From positions 1,302,001 to 1,366,000 of the forward strand of contig VXAZ01006807.1 in assembly GCA_013399875.1 (NCBI GenBank): a DNA stretch of 64,000 bases, written 5' to 3'. The notes beneath the pieces are model-generated. The model saw nothing but the letters and a program-made list of their open reading frames with translations. It did no database searches and had not been told where the DNA came from. The position numbers and the translations under genes are program-made. The DNA is from Gymnorhina tibicen. Lineage: Eukaryota > Chordata > Aves > Passeriformes > Artamidae. Positions 49,801-62,741 of this stretch are shown here, piece by piece (position 1 is the stretch's first letter; each line of letters starts with the position of its first letter).

Positions 49801-52800
49801 TGTCAGATTGCTACACTGCACTCAAATAGGATATCCATGTGAGAGCTCATGTCTCCTGAGCAATGGACTGAGGCAGAGTGCAGCAGAGGGGTGAGACAAT
49901 GCAAAGGGAAAGGGAAGTTGGGAGGCATGAGGGTAGCAGATCCAGTGTATAGAGACGGGAAGTGAATGATGCCAGGAGAGGAACAAGGAATCTGTGACCC
50001 AGGCCACACTCCCTGGAGCTAGGGCAGATGTATGCCCAAGTATCTGGACTTCTTTCTGTAACTTTGAGACTAAAACAGACTAAAGAGGTAGTCCATTAAG
50101 AAGCTAACTGATGTTATCTATTCTTCCACTGACTTACATGACAGATGGTGGTAAACTTAAAAACTACATCACTTTTGATTCATATCATCTTAAATATTTC
50201 ACATACAGATTTTTTTTTCTGTGAAAAATGAGAAGGATTTCATATTCACACATAAACAAATAAGGACCGATAAGAGCATTCAAATTGCCCAGTCAGGATT
50301 TAGGAAGCTCTAAAAAAATAAGACTTGTGTTTGTCAGGCCATTTTAATTTGATCTCACTGTGCATATACATGCATGCAAACAGTAGCTTTTTCCAGAGTC
50401 ACAATTTATACAGAGAAGCATCAACTGTTTTGCTTCTCCTTTTATGTCCCCTCTCTGAGCTCTGTGTGGAACAACAAGAATTCTTCATAGTGTTGTTTTG
50501 GCATTCAGTCTACATCTCCCTTTCCTCTGTAGTCTCCCTGCTGTAAGAAAGTAACTACAGGCAGACTGAAATCTTTGACACAGATTTTGCTCTAAGCAAA
50601 TGTGACCTTATGGGTCTATGCTCCATTGGCTTCTATATTCCAAAAGTAAATAATGGGCAGAATGTTTATACAATTCTACCTATGAAATGGAATTGTTCTA
50701 CCTTTTGGTGAGGGTAAACAGAAAAACTTCATTCTAACAGAAAAACTAATAAATGCCCATTTAGTTAGAGAAAACCAATGAATTTGAAGGATACTCTAAG
50801 CATTAACTCGTGACTAAAGTTCTATTTCAGTTGCAAAAGGTGGTCTTTTTGGCAGTGTCTAAAGAGAAGAGAAATTAATATTGGATAAAGTTGTTGAAAG
50901 GTTAGTGAGCTGTAGAGATTTTTTTGACAGTCGTACAAGCATTTCTCCTTATTGAATTAGAAATTACATCAGACAACATCCTGATTTTGGAAAAAAAGTG
51001 GCCTTTTCATCCTTAAAGTAACAGTACTGGGGAAATCTGAGAATTCAGAGGAGCTGTAGGATTTCATCCTACTTCCTTTGTACTCACCTTCTTTTTTTCT
51101 CAAGGCAGAGAAAGAGGCAAAAATTGATGCTACACTAGTGTGCTCTTGAGTGTATAATTTATTGCACAAAATTACCTCACTTTAAGCAGCAAGGATTGTC
51201 ATTGTTATTTATTCTAATATATAGAATAGGGTGAACCTTCTGTCTTTCACATCTTTTTAAAACATTATGTCTAGTGCACTGCCTCATTACTTGAAGCCCA
51301 AACCTCTCTACGTGAGAGCAGCTGCTGGAAGACATACTCCCTGGGTCAGATCGTTAGAGAAGCTTTAATCCTTTAGAACAATTTTTCAATACTGTTTACA
51401 CCAGGGATTTCCTTGTACAAATCCTCTTTACACAAGACAAGAATAACACAGGAAGAAACTATTTGTCTCTGATCTCTGAAAAGAAGGAGAGCAAGCTTAA
51501 GTCCTCAGGGGGCTTTCTATCACTTAAACTAACCAGGAGGGGATTAATCAAAGATATCTTTGCTGCGTGCTGTACAGCCAGCTTCAAAGGTGCAATCACA
51601 TTGATCAACGTACAACAGAGCAACACTCACAGCATCTTGTGTTTTAAGTTGAGATGGAGCAGAGACTGAAATGCCCGGTTTGTTTCATCACTCCTTCTTT
51701 CCCATCAAAACAGCCACAGGCTACTGTGATGCTCTGGAATCCAAAGCACATGGGTCAGGTGTTTTCATGGAACTCAGCCCTGCACTGTGATGAAGAGTGA
51801 GCACTGAACCCTCTGTAGTGATTTTATGTGCCAATTCCTTTCAAGCAAATGTAACTTCCTTTCACATGGCCCTTTAAAAAATGTTTTGTATGCAAAGTTT
51901 CCTCCATTTATGGAAGCTTGATTATCCCTGCATAACTCAATTTTTTCCAATGCCTACCTAATGTTATTTCCATCCTACCATGTCAGCACACAACTGAAAT
52001 ACTGTAGTGGTGAAATAACTCTATTACCATCAATGAGAAAAACTAGCAAACTTTCAGATACAAGTCCTGTATACATTGTAAATAGAATAATAGATGGAAA
52101 GCTAATTAATAAACTTAAAATAAATATTTCTCAGTGAAATATTGCAAATACTTTTTCACAAATCTCAATTTTTAAAAAAATCCATTTTACTAAAATATTT
52201 TTAGTTTTATAATTTTGTTGATGGTGATTAACTTTTATTATATTTACATTTGAAGAAAATATATGTGTTGCAAAAATGTTCCTCTCATGAAATGCTTGCC
52301 CATTTTCATCAGTTACCTGCACATAAATCCCAGCTTTTTCCAAAACTAGTTACAAATTTTTCAATGAAGAGCCTTGCCATTAAAACCTTTAGAGAAAAAA
52401 ATGTTTTCAAAGTATTCTAGTATCTTCTAGGTAATGCATATAAATTTTTTTGGCATCAGGGAAGGATTTTTGGGGACACCAAAAGTGTGACCTTCATTAC
52501 AGGACAACCATATGCCAGTAACTACCAGATTTTGTTGGATCTTATGGACAAATTAAATCTCTGATCTATGTAATTAAGAAGAGGGGCTTTTCCATTAGTG
52601 TCTTGTAGCCTAGCCATGGCACTTTGTATCAGGCCATGGATAGCGAACCCACCCCTTTGTAATGCACTGAATGTTTAGTTATTTATACAGAGAGAAACAT
52701 ACAAACAGATGCAAGGAGAGTTCCTACCCCTACTAAGTGACCTACTTAGCTGGGCTGTTGGCTGTATTCCATCTCTATTTGCCTCTTGTTTGTTTTTTTT

Positions 52801-55800
52801 TTTTCCTCATTGAAAGACTTCAGAATATTCTGGTTCTGTGCCAATATTGTATAAAACCAAGTGTTAAGAAGAGAAATTTTTCAGTTGGGCAGAGTTACTT
52901 TTATATAGATAATGAAGCTATTTCTAGACTCTAAGAAGAATAAAAAGGTGAAGCTGAGAATAGCATCACCAACCTTTTTTTATACTTTTGCTAAAAATTA
53001 ACCTACTTACTCTTTTTGAGATATGTCCATTTCACCTAGTGCTGGTCTTCTAAGGTGGCAGAACAAACCTGAATAGAACAACAGTTCCAGCTCAGGTTGC
53101 CAGTTCCCTTGAGATGCCATTGCTCTTTTCTGCCTCAAAGGATATTTATTGCCCAGGCATCTAGGAAGACACAAGGGGAAGAATACAAAGGCAAAGGCAG
53201 TGCTTGTTAGTTGGGCTCATCAGGGTCTGTTTGATTGTCTTCATAACATTTCTCAGTAGGCCACACCAGTTTTGGGGTCTCGACAGAGCTTCTCATCCAA
53301 TCTTCTCTATGTGCTGTCTCTTGCTACCCCTTCACTTATTGGGAAACTCCCCCTTTAAGATGCGTTTGTCTGTGACAATAGGAAGAAAATGACAAGTTGT
53401 GAAGGAAGAATAACTTAATTTTTTCTGCTTTTTAAGAATGCCTTCGTGAAGTGGAGCTGGTCTCTGCCATCTCCCTGTTCTCTGTGGCTGCTGAGCCAAA
53501 CAGTGGAACAGGAATAAAATCAACTGAGCTATGTCTTGAATAGAAGAAAGGAGCTGTTCAAGACCCCAGCAGAGCTATACCCCTTGGAAAATGTGGAGAA
53601 CAACTGGAGGAAGTTTAAAAGGAAGTACAAGGAATGGGCAGCAACTAAAAGGGAAGACAGAAGGCAGCCTGGTTTCTGACAGTAGGTGGTTTTGAACTAC
53701 TTGATTTTTAAATGGTTTTCAGTAACTCAGGCAGAGAGGCCAACTCTGAAAGTGAAGTAAAAAATTCAGGGAGTACTTCACACTTCACATAAAAATGAAT
53801 CATCAGAACAATTGTTAGACAGACACAGAAAAAAGAGGTTTGCAAGAATTGTGAAGGAATTTGTACAATTTCAAGCTGTATGAAGATACCTTTCAGTTTT
53901 GGATTTAACTTGATCCTTAACATCTGACTAAATTATGAGACCACATAGAGAAAAGCACTCAAAAAGAAGCTACTAAAAGATTCAGAACTCACCCTTGACA
54001 AAGTAATTTTTTCCAGGTCAAAGAAATTGTCTGCTAGAGCCCAGGAATCATGGTGTTTGCACAGGTTTGAGGAGATGGAAGATCTGAAGCAATGCAAGGA
54101 TGGATACCTCAGGCATGAAGACATGTGGAGCAGTTCACAATTAAGAGCACAATGGTATTTCACAGGAGATGGAAAACTCCAGAAACTACTTTGGTGAATT
54201 ATGTCAGCATGTAAGAGTTTTTAAGTGCCAAAAGGAGAAGCACAGCTTAAACAAAGAAGATAAAGGTAAAAATTTTCAGTTCTGAAGAACCCTTCCCAGC
54301 AAAAATCAACACTGGCACAAAGTGAGATAAATGCACTGTAAATTTAAATTAATATGGAAAATATATAGATTCTGACAGAACTTTGCAAGTCGATGCAATG
54401 AAAGAAACAAAGTCATAACAAGCACCTAAAGGTAAATGAATGGAGTCCAGTTTTTAGTACTGAATCAGTCTAAATTTAGACAAATAATCAGAGTTTAAAT
54501 GGAGTGCAGATGTCTTCTCTCTTTAAAAGGCTTTCTTAATCTGTAAAATCATGTAAGGTCATATTTTGAGAATCTTCTCTGAGAATGCTTTGTCTTACTT
54601 CCTCTGACTATGATGGGAACTTTAGGTAGCTAGACACTTTACACAGATCTTTCTTTTCAGTTTTGGAAGTGGAATCACAAGAAATAAATCTCGGTAAAAA
54701 AAAAATATGGACAATAATAGATTGGAATTGCGTTCTTCTTCACTATTAAGAAATGAAAATCCAGTGCAGGTGAGAAATAGGCAGGATTCAATCAGATGGA
54801 AATCCCAAATCATTAAAGAAGGCTACAAGATGCCCTCTGGTCGTAGGAAAATTATCAACAGAACATCAGAAGGTGTCCATCTTTCTAAATTTGAATCTTG
54901 AATGAATATATTTTTCTGAAGATTGTAGAATAAGTAGAACTGGAATGAAAAAAGCACATTGGTCAGTAAAGGTGGCACATTACTTCTCAAGCAGAGCTGG
55001 AAAGTTAAATTATGTAAAATGCAAATGCTCTTCACTCCCTGAAAGGACAGAAGTTTTTTGAGTTGTGGTTGATAGCAGATCATTTTTCTATGCTTCTTAT
55101 ATCTGCTTCCATCCAAGATTAATGAGGCTGTATGCTGGTCAGGAAAATGTTAATTAATTTCTGTGATTCAAGAATATCTAGAAGAGACTACAGAGCTCTG
55201 CCTTCACTGCTAGAAATAACTCCTTGTGCCTCTCATAAACACACAGGGATCACTTTTTATACTTACTGTAAATGTTTTCTTAACTGGAGATAAAACAGAG
55301 GTTTTTTCTTTTAAAATTCACGCTCTATATCATTTGGCTAAAGCATGTTGTAGTCAGTCCAAGAGCTGCCTTCTCAAGAAAGAGAATGTTCACCTTTCTA
55401 AGCTGAAAAGTGAACTGAAATGGTTGAAGACCATTGTTGTATACCACATTACACAGAGAATAGATCTACTAACACAATATTGCTGGGACAAGATGTTTCA
55501 AGGCCATGTTTTCAGTCTGAATTGTATCTAAATACAGGACTTTTGAAAAAGTAATTCCAAAGGGATATGTAAAAGTCATTCCAAAAGGATTAACAGGAAA
55601 AATACAGACGTTGTATAGGGATTGCAAAATGTAAGGAAAGAAATGTTTTATACTGATCTCAAGTGAATAACATTATTGAAGGCAAAGTTAAACCTCATTG
55701 TTTGGCAAAACACATTGGTCAAATTAAACAAAAATACAAGGCCAGAAGAATGGAAATGACCGGTCTCAGAATAAAACAAGCTGACCTGCTTGCATTCCAC

Positions 55801-56863
55801 TGGAGAAAATACACTAACAAACAAGCCCTTGCCTGTTGCTCTCCCTTCCCCAGGACTGTATTCCTGGAAATTAAACTGATGTGTTCATGCAAATAAGTAT
55901 TCTTTGACAGGGGTGATAATCTGGCATAGCAATGTCAGTGGAATGACAAATATGAGTCTAAGCAGTTTGCAATGAAAATATGGGTTCAGACATTTCATCC
56001 CTTGTCTTTATTGTCCAGAACCTTAGAAGCTGGTTACAGAACAGTAAGGAAATAACTATAACTTTTTATTAAAAAGTAGCCAGGTCACACTCTGATCTGT
56101 CAATTTACAAAACAGCAGGAGGGAATTATGGGCTGTCCCTAAAACTCCTAGGAGATTATGAGTCTTAAGGAATGCATTCCCTCAAATTGACCTGTTTGTG
56201 TTCTTGCCTATTTTAATGGTTGGAATACCAGTAACACCTCTGTTAGAAATTAGTTTGATACAATTTTCAGGTTTTGAAGGCCATGTCATCCAGACCACAT
56301 AGAGGACCAATTGCTATGGGGAATATAGGCAACAGGAAGTAGCTTAATTGTTTTTGATATCACTTGCTATGTTTTTTACTGAATTTTGTCAGAAATATTG
56401 TCAACTGTTTAATATTGGGAGGTAATTATGTGTCAAATCATATGACCACACAGCCTAATTTATTAGGAAAAATCCTAAGTTATTCATACAATTCTCATCC
56501 ATTTTAAGTAAAAATTTTCAGTTTGTCAAACAGCAAAAGCAGTCTTTAACCTATTTGGCCAGTTCTCCTGATAATGATGTATGCCATGTGTACCCTATAT
56601 ATATTTAGGACTTTAGAATAAGTACAAGTTCTATCATAAAATACGTTAATACATAAACTATATGTCCTTGTGTGTTTTATGCAGTTTTTATATTAAACAG
56701 ATGTGAAAGAAAAATAAGTCCTATACACATGCCTGGAGAAATAGAAGGTAGGAAAACCACAGCCCCAAACTGGAGAGTTATGCTTCAAAAATAGCCCTGG
56801 AGGTAGAGGATGGCCCTTAGGCTGAGAGCAGTAAATGACAACAGACTGGAGTGTGATCCACAA
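46801..56863. other. Non-coding stretch, nothing gene-like
   Basis: Ten kilobases without a recognisable gene or retroelement. Open frames reach about 109 codons (minus strand 48223-48552) without any domain. 53540-53680 encodes a lysine-rich short peptide frame that I could not tie to a family. Confidence 0.5.
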
Positions 56864-56934
56864 CCCACAAGCTGGATTTGAATCTGAGCTCCTGAGTTTG
56901 CAACTATAAAACTAACTACCCTGCTAACAACCCA
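56864..56934 (-). other. tRNA-like relic, possible old SINE head
   Basis: On the minus strand an A-box-like TAGCAGGGTAG (56916-56926, one mismatch to the RNA polymerase III A box) is followed by AGTTGCAAACT, which resembles an anticodon arm with GCA in the loop. A B-box-like GATTCAAATCC (56874-56884) follows at tRNA spacing. The T and acceptor stems do not pair, so this is not a tRNA gene. It may be a decayed tRNA-derived SINE head or chance. Confidence 0.25.
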
Positions 56935-57536
56935 CAGAGACCAGATGGACCTGTAATTAGTTGCAAATCCTTGCATTTCCAAGGTGTGACTGATAATACA
57001 AATATATGCATGTCTGTAAGTATCTATCTAAATGTATACAAACAATAATGATGTTTATTAGAAGATGGGACCATCTCTGAAGTTCCATGGAGTATTTATA
57101 AAAAGATATTTCTCTCATGATTTCTTGTGCACTCCTTGAGAGACCACATGGAGTATTAATTAGACAAAAGAAGTGGCACTCAAGAAACATGGGTTTTGTT
57201 TCATGTGCTTCTGGGGTGAATTTGCACAACTCTCAGCGAGTTGTGGATTTGCATAGGTAGGCAGGGGGGAATAGCAACGGCTTTCTGCACAGCTAGGTCT
57301 GGATGTGAGCATCTGCTCAAAAGTAGTGTGAGGGAGCAACATGGATGTGTGTCCTCATAGGAGAAGAAGCCAATTAAAACACTTGTAACACACTGAAAAC
57401 ACCTCCAAGGAGCCATGCTGCTGCCTCATGGGCCATGTCCCTTCTATGCAGCTGCTGAATTCAGACAGCTGCTCCTCAAACTGATCAGTCATGTGGAATT
57501 ATAGGGAGTGAATCATTCCCTGGAGTGTTTGTTTTT
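56935..57536. other. Non-coding stretch, nothing recognised
   Basis: No gene or repeat recognised. Overlapping minus-strand frames (57160-57416) are short and without motifs. Confidence 0.5.
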
Positions 57537-57616
57537 CTACCAAACCAAACCAAAGGGAAAATTTAGGGAATTTGTTTGGTTTTCTACCAAACCAAAGGGA
57601 AAATTTAGGGAATTTG
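57537..57616 (+). repeat. Imperfect tandem duplication with inverted-repeat arms
   Basis: CTACCAAACC...GGGAATTTG occurs at 57537-57574 (38 bp) and again at 57584-57616 (33 bp). The copies are identical except for a 5-bp expansion of the CCAAA unit in the first. AAACCAAAC (57542-57550) and GTTTGGTTT (57574-57582) are inverted, so the first unit and linker could form a hairpin. Confidence 0.95.
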
Positions 57617-58526
57617 TGCTTCTGACTTAAGGCTTTTTGGTAGGTGTTATTGGGTGAGGTGAGTATAGCCTCAAATTAATTTAGTAAGATAGAGAATTCA
57701 TTCAGCTCTCACTTATGCAGTCCTGCAATTTGGCCACTGGCTGAATTTTAAAAAAGGCATCTGCAACTTTTTCTCCTTATGAAAACCTGTAGAAAACACT
57801 GGAGTGAAAGAGGTAATTTCTAATACAAATTTCTACTGGTTCTAGTGATTTTTGAAATGAAAGACTATATAACGAATTTTATAGTAGGCTGAATTTGTAT
57901 AAGAGCATATGCATTGCAATGAATGCCAGGTGCTGTTTGGCACCTAAGACTACATTTAGTCTACAGTCTAAGCTGAAAAGCTTTTATATTGTAAAAGAAA
58001 AATAAAAAGGAAAGCAATAGGAGACTACCTCATTTTACCCCTTCCTCTAGCTGGCCACAGCGTGTCTTGGCAAAACTCCATGGTAGAAAGAGCCTTGGTA
58101 GAAAGAGCAATTCCATGTATCTGTCAGAGTGGAATGATGCCACAAAGACTGATTAGAGTGGAAAGAACCTTTCTTCTTAATGCTGAATTCCAACACAAGT
58201 ACTCGCCGTGGCTTTGTTTCTCCAGACAAGCAAGCACATGTCTGTCCCACTCAAGTGTGGAGCTTCATGCAGTAGGCAAGTCTCACCACACCCATACTGC
58301 TTGTACAATGCAACTCACTGAGCAAAAATCTCTTCTGGCTCCTTTTGCTAAGACGAGAACTTGGTTTGCAACATACATGCAGTGCAGATGACTTGGAGAT
58401 TGGTGTCATGGAGTGAAAGAGGTGCTGAACCCATCTGACAGTATAGATGCACACTGTGAAATCAGTGAGATTTTGTTACATTTCTTTTTCCAAATATAAA
58501 CTCCACAGATTTTCTTTCTCAGAAGC

Positions 58527-58600
58527 GTTCATTTTTTTCCATAGCTGTAATAGCAGCAGTATGAATCTGTGCATTCATTACCTACATACAGCAGCTTGAC
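58527..58600 (+). repeat. Dispersed direct repeat, copy 1
   Basis: Shares with 59291-59353 the start GTTCATTTTT, the core TAGCT(G/A)TAATAG(C/A)AGCAG followed by TATGAAT, then CATTACCT and CAGCA. Relative to copy 2 it has about 8 extra bases after TATGAAT. Confidence 0.75.
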
Positions 58601-59290
58601 TTTTTTACAGTGACTCATTGGAGCCTGAGGTCACTGAGTGGGAAGGTTTCAAAGACCTGCTAAGGAAGCACCGTCCCTGTCAGGAATTTTTGATATAGGT
58701 TATCTCTACCTTGTGCAGCTGAGTTACTGACAAAGTGATTTCACAGGAGATCTTTATATATATTTAAAAGGTGATTCACTCAGCCTTGGAGATAACAGAC
58801 ATTGAAGGCAGTTGACTGCAACACTGGAAAAGTCACTTTATTGTACTAAATACTTTTTTCCTAACTGACAGAATCATTATTTTTTGTGTGCACTGTAGTT
58901 CCTTTGTGCCATATAAGCACTCATTATCCTATACTTACTAAGGTTAAAATCTCTGCTGGATGACACAGGGAAGCTTGAGCAGCAGGGTAACAATTAGTGG
59001 ACCTCAAAAGGTTTTGAGGTTTCATCTGGATAAATGAAGATGGATTTGAAGGTGATTCAGCTAAAATGTCTCTCCCTCTTCAACCCCTCCTGTTTTTTCT
59101 TTCTCCTCTGTTTCTTCTCTTGCTTTTTTTTTTTCCCTTTAAGCCAAAATGATTTGGTTTCAGAATCAGGCAGCAGATCTAACAATTCCAGATTTTTACT
59201 TGCTGTGTTGCCAACTTTTTAACTTCAATTTAATAGTTCACTGGTAGAACCCATGTCTTGATGTTTTATTTCTGTTTCATATCCAGATAG

Positions 59291-59353
59291 GTTCATTTTT
59301 CCCTAGCTATAATAGAAGCAGTATGAATCATTACCTTCCTACCAGCAACCTGG
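59291..59353 (+). repeat. Dispersed direct repeat, copy 2
   Basis: Diverged direct copy of 58527-58600, about 764 bp downstream. No known family recognised. Confidence 0.75.
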
Positions 59354-60597
59354 TTTTGGAAGGTTTTCACTTTTGGTTCATATCTGCTTGAAATCAATGA
59401 ATGATCCAAACTGCTTCTTTCTCTCTTTTTTTCTTTTTTTTTTTTTAAGGAAGACATGAGTGACTTGGAGACAGAGATACTAAGGAATTCACTGAAGAAC
59501 TTTAATTCATGGCATATAAAATACTATATGATGATGTTTTAGTACTGTTGAATCTCTGGGTGTCATTAGGCATTGTTCTGGCTGAGCTCTACTGGTCTTG
59601 TGGGTTCCATTTGTAATGTTTGGTCTTTTGCAAAACTGTATAACCCAGTCATACCAATCTTCCAGATGAACAAAAATGCAGCTTTCAAATTATCAGGCTC
59701 AGGTCTTCTGCAGTTCACCTGACAAAAAAATGTCAAGACTTTGGGCTATCGCTTCTCTGTCATATTGAGTCAAAAATCATGGGCATAGACTTTTCTAAAT
59801 TTCTATGTTTGGAGTTCAGCTGCTTATCCTAAACCTCTAGGTCTGGACTAGCCTGGAACTGTGGTCTGCCAGTTTTAATTTTTCATTACAAATTTGGCAA
59901 AGGTGAGAAGGTGCTGCTTCAAACAGAAGTGAAACTAACTACCAACTTTGCAAATCTTTGTATGTTGTATCGACCCACTCTTCATACCATTTATTTAAGT
60001 AAACAGTATACATCTTAGCTGAAAGTCTATTTCAATCTTAACTTCAGCTAATCCAATGACGAAAAAGCAATACAAATCACCTTCAAATAGGTTATTATTA
60101 CATTTATTAGGAAAACACTTTTTGTTGTACAGATATTTTTGTCTAGGAAGATGGATATTCTATACTAGCATAAGACACCTTTATAGTCAACATGAAAATC
60201 TAATGGGAAGCAGTTTTGCATGGTAGAAGTTATACTGGCATAAGTATTTAAAATCTCTTTTTTCAGATAGCTTCCCAAGCTTCCTTTGACAAGCTAAATC
60301 ATGTTCCCCCAAGCGGATATTGCTATTTGATAAGACTTATTTTATCTCTATATAAAATTAGCCCCTAACAGTTGGATGGTACAGTGCTAACTTGGCCTAT
60401 TTGTCAGAGCATATAAATACATGCATGGTCTATACTGCACAAACTGTTTAAAAGGCAGAGGACACTGCAACAGGAGCAATGACTTTAGTGATAAAATTGG
60501 TAACAGTGTGTTAAGTGTGCTTATTCCACCTGCAGTTGTAAAGATTTGTTCACCTTCCAGCTTGGTTTCCCCGTTCTCACTATCACAATGCCACACA

Positions 60598-60651
60598 GCA
60601 GTGTTATGGCAAGGTACTGCAAGGGCAGTACTGTGGCAAAGTACTGTGTCT
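60598..60651 (+). repeat. Two imperfect 27-bp tandem units
   Basis: GCAGTGTTATGGCAAGGTAC... at 60598-60624 and GCAGTACTGTGGCAAAGTAC... at 60625-60651. The first 22 positions differ at about 4 sites; the ends differ more. Confidence 0.7.
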
Positions 60652-62137
60652 GGGCACCCTGTTTCTTGTGCTGGCAGGAGTCAAATCAAGGTTAAAAGTG
60701 TGGTCGTTTTTAGGCTTAAAATAAAAAATCTGTCGGTGGCATTCAAAAGATTTAAGAATCCCACTTCAAGAGCTGGATTTCTCTTACACGTCGTGGGAAC
60801 AATCCCAAAAAACTCTGCTAACTGAGTGGTCATTAATTGGATTCCTGTTTCTGACATTACCTATGAAACATCAATAGATTCGTAAATCTACATGTGAGAT
60901 GTTTTTTTTCTCTGAGCAGCTGTTATGGTATTTATGGTTCATCTCTGTTCCTTTTGGAGAGAAGGCCAACACCAGATGTCATGGTTAAGTAAAAATAACC
61001 ACCAGGTCATGAGGACTGTTGCTCTCACTTACTAGTGGAGTTAAGGAACAGTGGAGATGCTGTATGCCTTATACACCTTTGTGTAGTGTCTGCCTGAATA
61101 AGGTTTATGAGGGCTACAGTAGGATGTAAACAGTGTTAAAATATATTTTTTAATAATAAAGGAACACTGCAGTTGCATGTATGACATACAGAATTTGTTG
61201 GCATTTGTTTCCTACCTGAAAATAAGTGTTGGCTGTTTCTGTCATTGCTGAGGAGCTTAATTCCTTCTGGCTGTAGTTTTAGTTGTAGGGTCCACATAGA
61301 GACTTTTCATTTGAGAGTGACATAATCCTCAGTTCATCATTACTATTTGGATATACTGGCAGAGCTGTGTTGTCTCCACACCTTGGTAAAGCAAAGCTTA
61401 ACTTGACCTGTCTGAGGATTGTCTGTGGTGGGTTCCCCGGCAGCAGCTTCACTCTCAGACTTCTGCCTTAACACACTGCAGTTTGCTGAAGTGGTTCAAA
61501 AAATGAAAGAACTCAATATTTGGAAGGCTGACTAAGCTCACTGAGGTGGTTCATATGCACCTGCCACAAGGTGCCTGTACCTTTCTCTGCCCAAAGCTAC
61601 AGTCCCCTAAACAAGGACGGTAAAATAAATTTGTGGCTCTGCCCAGACAAAAAGTCACAGTCTGTACCAGCAGGAGATCCAATTTATTCAGCAGCTAAAT
61701 CTAGTTCTCTAGAAGATGAGCTGAGGCAGAAGAGCTACAGGACCAAAATTCCTCTACTGCTTTCCAAAAGGTGCTACAACCTCTGACAGCAGGGGAGACT
61801 TGGGTCTGGAAAGATGACCCAGAAATTGAGACACAGCATGCTCAGAGATGTTTGTTATCAGTTTTGACTGTCTACAGTGATAAAACATCCTTGCAAAGGC
61901 AAAAAACCCAAACCCTTAATGAAGAACTCCAAAAGCATGAGGACAAATGTGGAGGACAATACAAGAAATTAGGTTTTCCCTGTATCATTTTATAAGTATG
62001 TAATAAATAAACTGTCCATCATATCAATCCACTGACAATATAGGTGGAGAAGGAATTTACCCATTTTATTGATGATCATTTTGGGCCAGTCACATATGTG
62101 TATATCATAAATGAACAGGAGTATAACCGAAGATGCA

Positions 62138-62201
62138 AGATGTTATCTAGTTTATCTCGTGTTAGTTATCTCATGTTAACTAGATGTTATCTAGTTTATC
62201 T
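62138..62201 (+). repeat. 20-bp direct repeat, 44 bp apart
   Basis: AGATGTTATCTAGTTTATCT at 62138-62157 is repeated exactly at 62182-62201. The intervening bases contain further GTTA/TATCTC echoes, so this may be an older tandem expansion. Confidence 0.95.
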
Positions 62202-62741
62202 TCTGATTTGAACAGCAGAAAACTCACTCACCGATACTTCCCATCCCCAACCAAAACCAAAATGAATGAGTTTGCCCACTTTTTTCCTCATTTTCACCAC
62301 TAAAATTAAAAACAGGGTGTGACTCTGAGAGAAGGAATTATCTAGATGGTAATCTATTTGACTTACAGGCTGTCTTCCTGTTGTGTGCTAGTCTACGTTT
62401 GCTATGTTTTAGCAAACTAAAATCCTGATCATCTAATGGTGACTCTGAGGGCTGACTAGTACAGAAATAAATAGTACTAATGAAAGGTGAAAACAGATGC
62501 ACAACTCAGTGAAGATCCAAAATAGAACTGGAACAGGGCAACAGCTACCTTCAGTTTCTATTTGACAGTTCCTTTTCCAAATTTTCAGAGTAAAATTTGA
62601 GGTAATGCATATGGCCTGAAAATGGCAGAAGTTTTCTTGTAAGGATGATGTTAAAGAAAAAGTGATCATGAAAAATAGCCTACTCACTTTGGAGAGGCTA
62701 ACTTTAATGCAAATAATGCACATGCAAATACTTGCCCATGT
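62202..62741. other. Non-coding stretch, nothing recognised
   Basis: AT-rich unique-looking DNA up to the start of a CR1. A 96-codon minus-strand frame at 62433-62723 has no family features. Confidence 0.5.

Larger units (their letters stand above)
57617..62137. other. Non-coding stretch with a dispersed local duplication
   Basis: No gene. A segment at 58527-58600 recurs, diverged, at 59291-59353. A 15-bp unit TGGTAGAAAGAGC(C/A)(T/A) is doubled at about 58080-58109, and a 27-bp unit is doubled imperfectly at 60598-60651. The open frame at 60421-60825 (134 codons) includes the latter repeat and shows no domain. Confidence 0.5.

Noticed and set aside
53540..53680. Lysine-rich frame resembling a short basic protein segment
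   Set aside because: A faint resemblance to retroelement gag-type sequences could not be supported by any specific motif.
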